Source: Elusimicrobiota bacterium (GTDB lineage Bacteria; Omnitrophota; Gorgyraeia; Zapsychrales; Fredricksoniimonadaceae). From it: DNA of 16,096 nucleotides. The position numbers were made by a program, and so were the translations under genes. Below, in pieces: positions 1-6,765 of this stretch (positions are counted from its first letter, which is position 1; every line of letters starts with the position of its first letter). The stretch is taken from the NCBI GenBank assembly GCA_012514595.1, contig JAAYZZ010000122.1:1-16096 (forward strand), read 5' to 3'. The notes beneath the pieces were generated by a model. That model saw nothing but the letters and a program-made list of their open reading frames with translations, did not search any database and was not told the origin of the DNA.

Positions 1-138
1 CTCCAGAACGTCTCGGATGACGTTCATACGAATGTTGAGGCCGTTTTCAAGGCCGTGGGGCTGGCCCTTGATGAGGCGACCCAGGTCGATCCTCGTCGAG
101 AGGGGATCGTGCCGAGCACGAAGGGGATCATTGACTAA
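1..138 (+). CDS. hisB: Imidazoleglycerol-phosphate dehydratase, C-terminal end (partial)
   Basis: Only the last 45 codons are inside the window, in frame from base 1 to a TAA at 136-138. IGPD dehydrates imidazole glycerol phosphate to imidazole acetol phosphate in cytosolic histidine synthesis. The tail carries the family signature: a helix with VEAVFKAVGLAL, then VDPRR and the near-terminal VPSTKG. hisH follows 86 bases later, as expected in a his operon. One oddity is that the C-terminal metal-binding motif, normally HHxxE, reads HTNVE (codons at 25-39), so the second histidine is threonine. Identification is firm from the ending and the context; nothing can be said about the N-terminal repeat. 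Confidence 0.88.
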   Translation, partial: LQNVSDDVHTNVEAVFKAVGLALDEATQVDPRREGIVPSTKGIID

Positions 139-140
139 AG

Positions 141-172
141 AAGGGCGCAAAGTCACAAGGGCGCAAGGTCGC
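141..172 (+). repeat. Two imperfect 16-bp direct repeats in the hisB-hisH gap
   Basis: Bases 141-156 and 157-172 are adjacent copies of a 16-base unit (AAGGGCGCAAAGTCAC and AAGGGCGCAAGGTCGC), matching at 14 of 16 positions. The pair starts two bases after the hisB stop codon. It contains GTCAC, the reverse complement of the GTGAC core of the heptamer array just downstream, so the transcript could form small hairpins between the two. No coding function is visible. Confidence 0.75.
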
Positions 173-180
173 AGGATTTC

Positions 181-215
181 TGTGACGTGTGACGTGTGAC
201 GTGTGACGTGTGACA
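181..215 (+). repeat. Heptamer tandem repeat, five copies, just upstream of hisH
   Basis: The unit TGTGACG occurs at 181-187, 188-194, 195-201 and 202-208. A fifth copy at 209-215 has a changed last base (TGTGACA). The array ends where the probable hisH Shine-Dalgarno (AGGG, 215-218) begins, ten bases before the ATG at 225. The unit is not a multiple of three, so copy-number change would shift any frame read through it. A TGA at 204-206 closes the hisH frame inside the array, and a GTG at 210 is a poor alternative start. Slippage may vary leader length or hisB-hisH spacing; that role is inferred. Confidence 0.9.
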
Positions 216-224
216 GGGCCTTTT

Positions 225-824
225 ATGATCGCGATCATCGATTACGGAATGGGGAATCTCCGCAGCGTCCAGAAGGCCTTGGAGGCCGTCGGGGCGGAAG
301 CCTGCATCACCTCTGACGAGATGGTCCTGCGCGCCGCGGCCAAGATCGTGCTTCCCGGTGTCGGGGCCATGCGGCCGGCCATGGAACGTCTCAAGGAGAC
401 GGGCCTGGTCCAGCGTATCCATAAGGAGGTGGCCCTCGGCAAACCCTTTTTGGGGATCTGCCTGGGGTATCAGCTTCTTTTTGAAAAAAGCACGGAGGGG
501 GGGGCGGTCAAGGGGCTGGGGCTTCTCTCCGGGACCGTCGAAAAGTTTTCCGATACGGTCAAGGTCCCGCAGATGGGATGGAACAGGATCTCGCCTGTTG
601 CCCGCCATGCCACCATGTTCAAGGGGATCGGCGAAGACCCCTTTGTCTATTTTTGTCACTCTTATTATGTGGTGCCAAAGGATGCGTCGGTCGTCGCGGC
701 CTGGACCGACTACGGGGTCAGATACGCCTCGGCGGTCCGTCGGGACAATGTCTGGGGGCTCCAGTTCCATCCGGAGAAGAGCCAGGGGGTCGGTCTGGGG
801 ATCCTGAGGAATTTTGTGAACTGA
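225..824 (+). CDS. hisH: Imidazole glycerol phosphate synthase, glutamine amidotransferase subunit HisH
   Basis: The 199-residue product is the class I glutaminase of IGP synthase. It releases ammonia from glutamine and channels it to HisF. The start MIAIIDYGMGNL is the classic HisH N-terminus, with PGVG near residue 44 forming the oxyanion region. The nucleophile is C79 in GICLGYQLL, and H182 and E184 in FHPEKS complete the triad. The length is normal. I chose the ATG at 225 over an in-frame GTG at 210 because homology begins there and AGGG lies six bases upstream. The LGY after the nucleophile replaces the commoner LGM. PabA/TrpG is excluded by the N-terminus and by adjacency to hisA and hisF. 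Confidence 0.97.
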   Translation: MIAIIDYGMGNLRSVQKALEAVGAEACITSDEMVLRAAAKIVLPGVGAMRPAMERLKETGLVQRIHKEVALGKPFLGICLGYQLLFEKSTEGGAVKGLGLLSGTVEKFSDTVKVPQMGWNRISPVARHATMFKGIGEDPFVYFCHSYYVVPKDASVVAAWTDYGVRYASAVRRDNVWGLQFHPEKSQGVGLGILRNFVN

Positions 825-837
825 AAACAAAAAGGGG

Positions 838-869
838 AGGACCGGGTTTCTAGTTCCTGGTGCCTTTTT
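838..869 (+). promoter_or_regulatory. Hairpin with short T tract in the hisH-hisA gap (possible attenuator or Shine-Dalgarno loop-out)
   Basis: Bases 838-846 (AGGACCGGG) can pair with 856-865 (CCTGGTGCCT), giving nine pairs with one G-T wobble, a bulged G862 and a nine-base loop. T865-T869 follow the stem. It sits directly before the hisA ATG at 873 and after an A-rich stretch. It resembles a weak intrinsic terminator or attenuator. Alternatively, the inner stem 841-861 would bring the strong GGGGAGG at 834-840 to about 11 bases from the hisA start, which otherwise has no close ribosome binding site. The pairing is visible; the function is inferred. Confidence 0.35.
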
Positions 870-872
870 CGA

Positions 873-1601
873 ATGATCATCTTTCCCGCGATCGACATCA
901 AGGACGGCAAGGTCGTGCGGCTCCGGCAGGGGCGGTTCGATGATATTACTGAATATTGGGATGACCCCCTGGAGGTCGCGGGCCGATGGATCGACGCCGG
1001 GGCCAAGGCCCTTCATCTCGTCGATCTCGACGGGGCGGAGACGGGGACGCGGAGCAATCAGGACGCGATCAAGAGGATCGCCCGGAGCGTCAAGGTCCCT
1101 GTCCAGTGCGGGGGAGGCATCCGGACGCTCGAGGCGATCGACGACTTTCTGAACGCGGGAGTGGCGCGGGTGATCCTGGGGACCCGGGTCGTCCTGGACC
1201 GGGATTTCTTTCGCGGCATCATCAAGGGACGCGAGGATCGTCTTGTTGTCAGCCTGGACTGTTCCAAGGGCCTGGTGACCCAGCGGGGATGGGTCGAGGT
1301 CTCGACCCTTCCTGGAGTGGATCTTGCCCGCGAGCTCGAGAGGATGGGGCTCAAGTATCTGGTGTACACAGACGTGGCGCGTGACGGTATGCTGTCGGGT
1401 CCCAATATCGAGGAGCTCAAGAAAGTTCTTTCCGCCGTGCGGATCCATGTCATCGCCTCGGGCGGGATCAAGGACCTCAAGGATGTCCAGGCCTTGAAGG
1501 CGCTCAAGGCCCCTAATCTTTTGGGGGTCATTACGGGCCGGGCCCTGTACGAGGGGACGCTCAAACTGAAGGATGCGATCAGGATGGCCGAAGGATGTTG
1601 A
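873..1601 (+). CDS. hisA: ProFAR isomerase (phosphoribosylformimino-5-aminoimidazole carboxamide ribotide isomerase)
   Basis: HisA is the cytosolic (beta/alpha)8 barrel that opens the ribose of ProFAR by an Amadori rearrangement to give PRFAR, the substrate of HisF/HisH. The 242-residue protein has the normal length. It shows catalytic D8 in MIIFPAID and D129 in VVSLDCSKG, the phosphate-binding loops QCGGGIR (79-84) and IASGGIK (194-200), and TDVARDGMLSGPN (166-178). The ATG at 873 is the only start that fits the conserved N-terminus, although no Shine-Dalgarno lies within ten bases of it. It follows hisH by 48 bases and overlaps hisF. A dual HisA/TrpF (PriA) role seems unlikely but cannot be excluded by eye. 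Confidence 0.97.
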   Translation: MIIFPAIDIKDGKVVRLRQGRFDDITEYWDDPLEVAGRWIDAGAKALHLVDLDGAETGTRSNQDAIKRIARSVKVPVQCGGGIRTLEAIDDFLNAGVARVILGTRVVLDRDFFRGIIKGREDRLVVSLDCSKGLVTQRGWVEVSTLPGVDLARELERMGLKYLVYTDVARDGMLSGPNIEELKKVLSAVRIHVIASGGIKDLKDVQALKALKAPNLLGVITGRALYEGTLKLKDAIRMAEGC

Positions 1602-2365
1602 CAAAGCGCATTATCCCCTGTCTCGACGTCAAGGATGGTCGGGTGGTCAAGGGTGTCAATTTTGTGGACCTGAAGGATGCCGGGGACCCGGTCGGGATCG
1701 CCCGCGTCTATGACAAGGCCGGGGCGGATGAGCTCGTGTTCCTGGACATCACCGCAAGCCATGAGAAGCGGAAGATCTTTGTCGATGTCGTCAATCGTAC
1801 CGCCGAGCAGGTCTTCATGCCGCTCACGGTCGGAGGCGGGATCGGGTCGGTCGAGGATGTGCGGTTGCTTTTGAACGCCGGGGCGGACAAGGTCTCGATC
1901 AATACCGCGGCCGTGAGATCTCCGCGCCTCATCAAGGAGGCGGCAGAGCGTTTCGGGTCCCAGTGCATCGTGGTCGCGATCGACGCCAAGAAGGTCGGGA
2001 AGGTCTGGAAGGTTTTTACTCACGGCGGGCGGCAGGAGACGTTCCGCGAGGCCATTGCCTGGGCCGAAGAGGTGGAGCGTCTGGGGGCAGGAGAGATCCT
2101 TCTGACCAGTATGGATGCCGACGGGACCCAGGACGGGTTTGATCTGCCCCTGACCAAGGCCGTCACCGAAGCGGTCAATATTCCGGTCATCGCCTCGGGC
2201 GGGGCGGGGAAGGTTGAACATTTTGGCGCGCTTTTTTCAGAGACCACTGCGGATGCAGGGCTGGCCGCCTCGATCTTCCACTACGGTATGATCTCCATGA
2301 AAGAGGTCAAGGACCATTTGGCCGGGCTCAAGGTGCCGGTGAGGCCGACCCTGGGGCCGGCATGA
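1595..2365 (+). CDS. hisF: Imidazole glycerol phosphate synthase, cyclase subunit HisF
   Basis: HisF uses ammonia delivered by HisH to convert PRFAR to imidazole glycerol phosphate and AICAR, linking histidine and purine synthesis. The 256-residue barrel begins MLTKRIIPCLDVKDG, with catalytic D11. The second catalytic aspartate, D130, lies in VVAIDAKK. TVGGGI (78-83), SINTAA (101-106), TSMDADGT and IASGGAG are the expected phosphate-site motifs. Its ATG lies inside the end of hisA (a 7-base overlap in another frame), so the two are probably translationally coupled. hisI/hisE usually follow in complete his operons, but trpE comes next here. Confidence 0.98.
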   Translation: MLTKRIIPCLDVKDGRVVKGVNFVDLKDAGDPVGIARVYDKAGADELVFLDITASHEKRKIFVDVVNRTAEQVFMPLTVGGGIGSVEDVRLLLNAGADKVSINTAAVRSPRLIKEAAERFGSQCIVVAIDAKKVGKVWKVFTHGGRQETFREAIAWAEEVERLGAGEILLTSMDADGTQDGFDLPLTKAVTEAVNIPVIASGGAGKVEHFGALFSETTADAGLAASIFHYGMISMKEVKDHLAGLKVPVRPTLGPA

Positions 2366-2375
2366 CGCGAAGGAT

Positions 2376-3869
2376 ATGATGACGGAGAAAGAATTCCTGA
2401 CATACGCCCAGAAGGGCACGCTGGTCCCTGTCTATCAGGAGATCTCCGGGGACCTCCAGACGCCCGTGGCGGCCTATCTCAAGATGGCCTCCGGGAGGCC
2501 TTACGGGTTTCTTCTCGAATCTGTCGAGGGCGGAGAGACGTTGGCCCGGTATTCGTTCCTCGCGACCGATCCGGAGATGGTCCTTCGCAGCAAGGGACGA
2601 AAGGCCCGATTGATCCGTCGCCTGAAGGGGCGGATGGTCGAGGAAGACAGGCCTTTTGAGCGCACGCCGCTGGAGATCGTCCGGGAGTTGCTTGCCCGGT
2701 ACAAATATGTTAATATACCCGGCCTTCCGAGATTCTGCGGAGGGCTCGTCGGATATCTGGGATATGATACCGTCCGGTTCTTTGAAAGGATCCCCGAAAA
2801 GACCAAAGACGATCTCAAGGTCGATGATGCGGTCCTGATGATGGTGAAGGACTTGGTCATTTTCGATCACCTCCACCATACGATCAAGGTGGTCAGCTGC
2901 GCCGGTTTTTCGGAAGGGAGTACGCGGGCCGAAAAGCTCAAGGCCTTTGCCGTGGCCCAGAAGCGTATCCGGAGGATGATCCGCGAGCTGGAACGCCCCG
3001 TCTTTGTTCCGCGCTCCCGTCCCGTCAGCGCCAAGGGGGGCGAGCCGGTCTCGAATTGTACGCGTCGGGAATTTGAGGCCATGGTCGCCGCGGCCAAGAA
3101 GGAGATCAGGCGTGGTGAGATCATCCAGGTCGTTCTGTCCCAGCGTTTTGAGGTCCCGGGAGGAGCCGATGCGCTCTCGTTGTACCGGACACTGCGGACC
3201 GTGAACCCTTCGCCGTATATGTATCTTCTGCATCTGGATGGGATGCAGGTGGTGGGGTCCTCCCCCGAGATGCTGGTCCGTTGCGAGCAAGGGGTGGTGG
3301 AGACGCGGCCGATCGCGGGGACACGTCCCCGCGGAAGGGACCTTGAGGAGGATCAGAAGATGGCGCGTGACCTCCTGGCCGATCCGAAGGAGCGGGCTGA
3401 ACATGTGATGCTGGTGGACCTGGGGCGTAACGACCTGGGCCGCGTCTGTCAGACGGGGACTGTTGAGGTCACGGACCTCATGACGATCGAGCGGTACTCC
3501 CACGTCATGCATATCGTCTCCAATGTCCGAGGGAGACTGGCGAAGGGAAAGGACGCGATCGACGCCCTCGAGTCGGTCTTTCCGGCCGGGACGCTCTCCG
3601 GGGCGCCCAAGGTGAGGGCCATGGAGATCATTGAGGACCTGGAGAAGGCCCGCCGCGGGGTCTACGGCGGATGCGTTGGATATTTCGGTTTTTCAGGTGA
3701 CCTGGACACCTGTATCACCATCAGGACCGTTCTTCTTAAGGGAAGAAGGGCCTACATTCAGGCGGGAGCCGGGATCGTGGCGGATTCGGATCCGTCCAGG
3801 GAATATGAGGAGACCGTCAACAAGGCGCGCGCCCAGGTGCGCGCGCTCGAATTGGCGGCGAGAAAATAA
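2376..3869 (+). CDS. trpE: Anthranilate synthase component I
   Basis: TrpE turns chorismate and ammonia into anthranilate, the committed step to tryptophan, with TrpG as its usual glutaminase. At 497 residues it has the standard length. The N-terminal domain carries the feedback-site motif LLES (47-50) in FLLESVEGGETLARYSF. The C-terminal chorismate-binding domain has RPIAGTRPRG (311-320), SHVMHIVSNVRG (375-386), TLSGAPKVRAMEIIEDLE (406-423), VYGGCVGY (429-436) and TCITIRT (445-451). The LLES motif favours TrpE over PabB. Two ATGs (2376, 2379) follow AAGGA at 2370-2374; the second has better spacing. It starts ten bases after hisF. No trpG or other trp gene is present. Confidence 0.95.
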   Translation: MMTEKEFLTYAQKGTLVPVYQEISGDLQTPVAAYLKMASGRPYGFLLESVEGGETLARYSFLATDPEMVLRSKGRKARLIRRLKGRMVEEDRPFERTPLEIVRELLARYKYVNIPGLPRFCGGLVGYLGYDTVRFFERIPEKTKDDLKVDDAVLMMVKDLVIFDHLHHTIKVVSCAGFSEGSTRAEKLKAFAVAQKRIRRMIRELERPVFVPRSRPVSAKGGEPVSNCTRREFEAMVAAAKKEIRRGEIIQVVLSQRFEVPGGADALSLYRTLRTVNPSPYMYLLHLDGMQVVGSSPEMLVRCEQGVVETRPIAGTRPRGRDLEEDQKMARDLLADPKERAEHVMLVDLGRNDLGRVCQTGTVEVTDLMTIERYSHVMHIVSNVRGRLAKGKDAIDALESVFPAGTLSGAPKVRAMEIIEDLEKARRGVYGGCVGYFGFSGDLDTCITIRTVLLKGRRAYIQAGAGIVADSDPSREYEETVNKARAQVRALELAARK

Positions 3870-3907
3870 CATCGGAAGAAACAAGGACAGAAGAAAAAGG
3901 AGTTCAA

Positions 3908-4156
3908 ATGGAAGTTCGTATCAGGATGCAGAGATCCGGGAACCCGGCCCAAAAGCACAGCAATTGGCGCATCGTGGCCATCCCCAAACAGGCCCCGCGC
4001 GACGGGCGTGTGCTGGACATCATCGGCCATTATGACCCGACAAAAAAGCCGGCCCAGTACAAGATGGATATGGCCAAGATGGACAAGTGGATCAAGACCG
4101 GGGCCCAGATGACGGACACGGTCCGTTCGCTTTACAATAAGAACAAGAAGCAGTAA
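3908..4156 (+). CDS. rpsP: Small-subunit ribosomal protein bS16
   Basis: The 82-residue basic protein matches bS16, a 30S assembly protein that binds the 5' domain of 16S rRNA. It shows VRIRMQRSG at the N-terminus, WRIVAIPKQAPRDGRVLDIIG (20-40) with the family's R-D-G-R, then HYDP, and a C-terminal helix with W61 in MDKWIKTGAQMTDTVRSL. A strong AAGGAG (3897-3902) sits five bases before the ATG. The sequence is more divergent than most S16, with NPAQKHSN replacing the usual KKRPFY turn, but length and order fit. The usual partners rimM, trmD and rplS are absent; it lies between trpE and yajC. Confidence 0.88.
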   Translation: MEVRIRMQRSGNPAQKHSNWRIVAIPKQAPRDGRVLDIIGHYDPTKKPAQYKMDMAKMDKWIKTGAQMTDTVRSLYNKNKKQ

Positions 4157-4183
4157 TCGTCGTCTCTTCAAGGAGGATCGTTT

Positions 4184-4462
4184 ATGGCCCCGCAGTCCAG
4201 CGGTATCATGCAGTTTTTACCCATGGTCCTGATCTTCGGGATCTTTTATCTGATGATCATTCGTCCGGAGCAGAAAAAGCGCAAGGAGCATCAGGAGCTC
4301 TTGAAGAACCTGAAGCGCGGTGACAAGGTCGTGACCATGGGCGGGATCCACGGCACGGTCCAGGATGTGCGCGATAACACGGTCATGGTCGAGATCGATG
4401 CCCGGTGCTCTATCGAGATCGACAAGGCCGCCATCGCCACCGTTCTTAATAAGACCGCGTAA
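4184..4462 (+). CDS. yajC: Sec translocon accessory protein YajC
   Basis: YajC is a small single-pass inner-membrane protein that associates with SecDF. This 92-residue copy has a short N-terminal tail, one membrane helix (about residues 8-26, FLPMVLIFGIFYLMII) ending in the hallmark RPEQKKRKEHQELL, then a compact cytosolic beta domain (LKRGDKVVTMGGIHGTVQDV). An excellent AAGGAGG (4170-4176) lies seven bases before the ATG. It is 18 bases ahead of secDF, the classic yajC-secD arrangement, which makes the call secure. Confidence 0.96.
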   Translation: MAPQSSGIMQFLPMVLIFGIFYLMIIRPEQKKRKEHQELLKNLKRGDKVVTMGGIHGTVQDVRDNTVMVEIDARCSIEIDKAAIATVLNKTA

Positions 4463-4480
4463 CCTTCAAAGGACAGAGCC

Positions 4481-6688
4481 ATGTCAAAGAACCTCAAGAA
4501 CCGACTTCTCATCATCGCGGGCGTTTTTCTGGGAGCCATTCTTTTCATGACGCCGCTCGACAAGCGGATCAACCTGGGGCTCGACCTCAAGGGGGGGATG
4601 CATCTCGTCCTTCGGGTCGACACCTCGGCCTTGCCTGAAAAGGCCAGGAACGATGCGGTCCTGCGGGCGATCGAGATCCTCCGCAACCGTATCGACAGTC
4701 TGGGGGCCGGAGAGATGGTGGTCCAGCGTCAGGGAGAGGACCAGATCCTTCTGCAGATCCCCGGGGTCACGGACCGTGAAAAGGCCGTTGAGATGGTCAA
4801 GCGTGTGGCGCATCTTGAGTTCAGGCTCGTGAGCGATGATGCGGATCTTCTCAAGAAGGCGGTCGCCGGCGAGATCCCTCCCGGATATGAGCTGAAGTAT
4901 GCCAGGGGGGACCGGCCTGAAGCTCTTCTCGTGGAATCCAATGCTGTCATGCAGGGGGATGCCGTTGCGGATGCCATGCCGGACACCAGCAGTCTGATGC
5001 CCCGGATCACCCTGCGCTTCAAGAGCGACGGGGCCCGGCAGTTTGCAGAGCTGACACAGGCCAATGTGGACCGCCGGCTTGCGATCGTTCTGGACGGGGA
5101 AGTCCTTTCGGCTCCCAATATCCGCGAGCCTATCTTGAGCGGCGATGCGGAGATCTCGGGCGATTTCACCTATGATGAGGCCTCGGTCCTGGCGCTTGCG
5201 TTGCGTTCCGGGTCTCTGCCCGCCCCGATGCATATCGAGGAAGAGAGGACCATCGGTCCTCTGTTGGGGATGGATTCCATCAGTTCCGGCGTCCGGGCCA
5301 CGCTGGTCGGGACAGGGGCTGTTGTTCTCTTTATGGCCAGTTATTATCTTCTCGGGGGAGTGATCGCCTCCCTGGCCCTGGTCCTTAATCTTCTTTTGAC
5401 CATCGGTGTCATGGGCTTCCTGAACGTGATGCTGCCGCAGTCGCCCATGACGCTCACGCTGCCGGGGATCGCGGGCCTGGCCCTCACTCTCGGCATGGCC
5501 GTGGATGCCAATATCCTCATCAACGAACGCATCCGCGAGGAGATCGATATCGGGCGTCCCCTCTCCGCTGCCGTGAATGCGGGTTATGACCGGGCGCTCT
5601 CGGCGATCATCGATTCGAATCTGACGACCCTGATCGCGGCCGCGATGCTCTTCTATTTCGGATCAGGTCCCATCAAGGGGTTCGCGGTCACGCTCACCAT
5701 CGGTCTTCTGGCCTCGCTCTTTACAGCGGTCTTCGTCACCCGGACGTTCTTCCTCTTTCTGATCGAGAAGAATGTGGTCAAGACCCTGAAGATGGCCAGG
5801 ATTGTGGGGGAGACGAAGTTCAATTTCATCAACAAGGCCCCGTTCTTTCTTGTGCTCTCGGCGGCGATCATCGCCTGGGGCATCACAACGATCGTTCAGA
5901 AAAAAGACCAGGCCTTCGGAATCGATTTTGCCGGCGGGCAGGTCCAGGAGTATCACTTTGCGTCTCCTGTTGAGGCGGATGCTGTCAGGGCGGCGCTCAA
6001 ATCCGCGGGGATCGCGGATGCGGTCATCCAGCAGTTCGCCAATGACAAACACAACGTGATCATCCGCACCGGGGAGGATACCTATGAGAAGGTCCAGACG
6101 ACCCTCAAGGAGTCCTTTGCGGACAATTCGTTTGAAACCCTTCGGATCGAGAAGGTCGGGCCTGTGGTCGGAAAGCATCTGCGTCAGCAGGCGATCCTGG
6201 CCATGCTCCTGGCCCTGGCCGGCATCATGATCTATGTGGCCTTCCGGTTCCGGCATTGGGATTTCGGCGCGGCGGGGGTCATTGCGCTTTTGCATGATGT
6301 CGTGATCTCCATGGGGCTCCTGGTGCTCATGGGCCGGCAGATCGATCTTCTGGTCGTGACAGCTCTTCTGACCATCGCCGGGTACTCGATCAATGACACC
6401 ATCGTCATCTATGATCGCGTCCGGGAGAATATCAACCAGAAGGGGAAGAAGATGTCCCTGGCCGATGTCCTCAACCTGAGTCTGAACCAGACGCTGGGCC
6501 GGACCATTCTCACGAGCCTCTCAACGAGTCTTGTGGTCGTGTCCCTCTTCTTTTTGGGGGGCGAGGTCCTCAACGCGTTCGCTCTCACGCTCCTGATCGG
6601 ATTTATCGTCGGCGCATATTCGACGATCTATATCGTGTCCCCGCTGGTCCTTCTCTGGAACAATCTCCAGAAGAAGGCGGGTTCATGA
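4481..6688 (+). CDS. secDF: Fused protein translocase subunit SecDF
   Basis: SecD and SecF use the proton gradient to pull exported proteins across the inner membrane after SecA/SecYEG has started translocation. Here they are one 735-residue chain, close to the size of the natural Bacillus SecDF fusion. The SecD half has a first membrane helix (about 8-24), GLDLKGGMHLVLRVDT (33-48), a periplasmic domain, and a helix cluster with GMAVDANILINERIRE containing D342. The SecF half begins near residue 445, with GIDFAGGQ around 480 and the matching proton-path segment SINDTIVIYDRVREN (D639). AAAGGA (4468-4473) precedes the start. A strong terminator follows the stop codon. Confidence 0.97.
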   Translation: MSKNLKNRLLIIAGVFLGAILFMTPLDKRINLGLDLKGGMHLVLRVDTSALPEKARNDAVLRAIEILRNRIDSLGAGEMVVQRQGEDQILLQIPGVTDREKAVEMVKRVAHLEFRLVSDDADLLKKAVAGEIPPGYELKYARGDRPEALLVESNAVMQGDAVADAMPDTSSLMPRITLRFKSDGARQFAELTQANVDRRLAIVLDGEVLSAPNIREPILSGDAEISGDFTYDEASVLALALRSGSLPAPMHIEEERTIGPLLGMDSISSGVRATLVGTGAVVLFMASYYLLGGVIASLALVLNLLLTIGVMGFLNVMLPQSPMTLTLPGIAGLALTLGMAVDANILINERIREEIDIGRPLSAAVNAGYDRALSAIIDSNLTTLIAAAMLFYFGSGPIKGFAVTLTIGLLASLFTAVFVTRTFFLFLIEKNVVKTLKMARIVGETKFNFINKAPFFLVLSAAIIAWGITTIVQKKDQAFGIDFAGGQVQEYHFASPVEADAVRAALKSAGIADAVIQQFANDKHNVIIRTGEDTYEKVQTTLKESFADNSFETLRIEKVGPVVGKHLRQQAILAMLLALAGIMIYVAFRFRHWDFGAAGVIALLHDVVISMGLLVLMGRQIDLLVVTALLTIAGYSINDTIVIYDRVRENINQKGKKMSLADVLNLSLNQTLGRTILTSLSTSLVVVSLFFLGGEVLNAFALTLLIGFIVGAYSTIYIVSPLVLLWNNLQKKAGS

Positions 6689-6702
6689 TAAAAAAGACTT
6701 GA

Positions 6703-6746
6703 GGCGAAAAAGGGGGCGCTTGAAGCGCCCCCTTTTTTTCTTCGCC
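6703..6746 (+). terminator. Intrinsic terminator after secDF
   Basis: GGGGGCGCT (6712-6720), a TGA loop and AGCGCCCCC (6724-6732) form a perfect nine-pair GC stem followed by seven Ts (6733-6739). An A tract (6707-6711) and GGCGAA (6703-6708) with TTCGCC (6741-6746) can extend the stem, so it could act in both directions. It lies 15 bases after the secDF stop and closes the his-trpE-rpsP-sec transcript. Only 26 bases separate the T tract from the next start codon, leaving no room there for a separate promoter. Confidence 0.92.
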
Positions 6747-6765
6747 GAGAAAGGTCCTTTTTAAG

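Noticed and set aside
181..215. A CRISPR array or protein-binding operator made from the TGTGACG units.
   Set aside because: There are no spacers and the unit is only seven bases; TGTGA recalls half of a CRP site, but there is no paired TCACA half at CRP spacing.
210..227. GTG at 210 as the hisH start, adding five residues.
   Set aside because: It lies inside the heptamer array with no ribosome site. The conserved HisH N-terminus begins exactly at the ATG at 225, which has AGGG six bases upstream.
825..872. A T-box, riboswitch or histidine leader peptide controlling the his genes.
   Set aside because: No run of histidine codons or recognisable riboswitch core is visible in any gap of this window, and the true operon leader lies upstream of it.
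153..1604. A 483-codon reading frame on the minus strand across hisH and hisA, and similar long minus-strand frames (2328-3512, 7675-8763, 12369-13295, 14273-15295).
   Set aside because: Each lies opposite a clearly recognised gene. GC-rich codon use leaves the antisense frames open, and the translations are rich in Arg, Asp, His and Pro with no recognisable motif.
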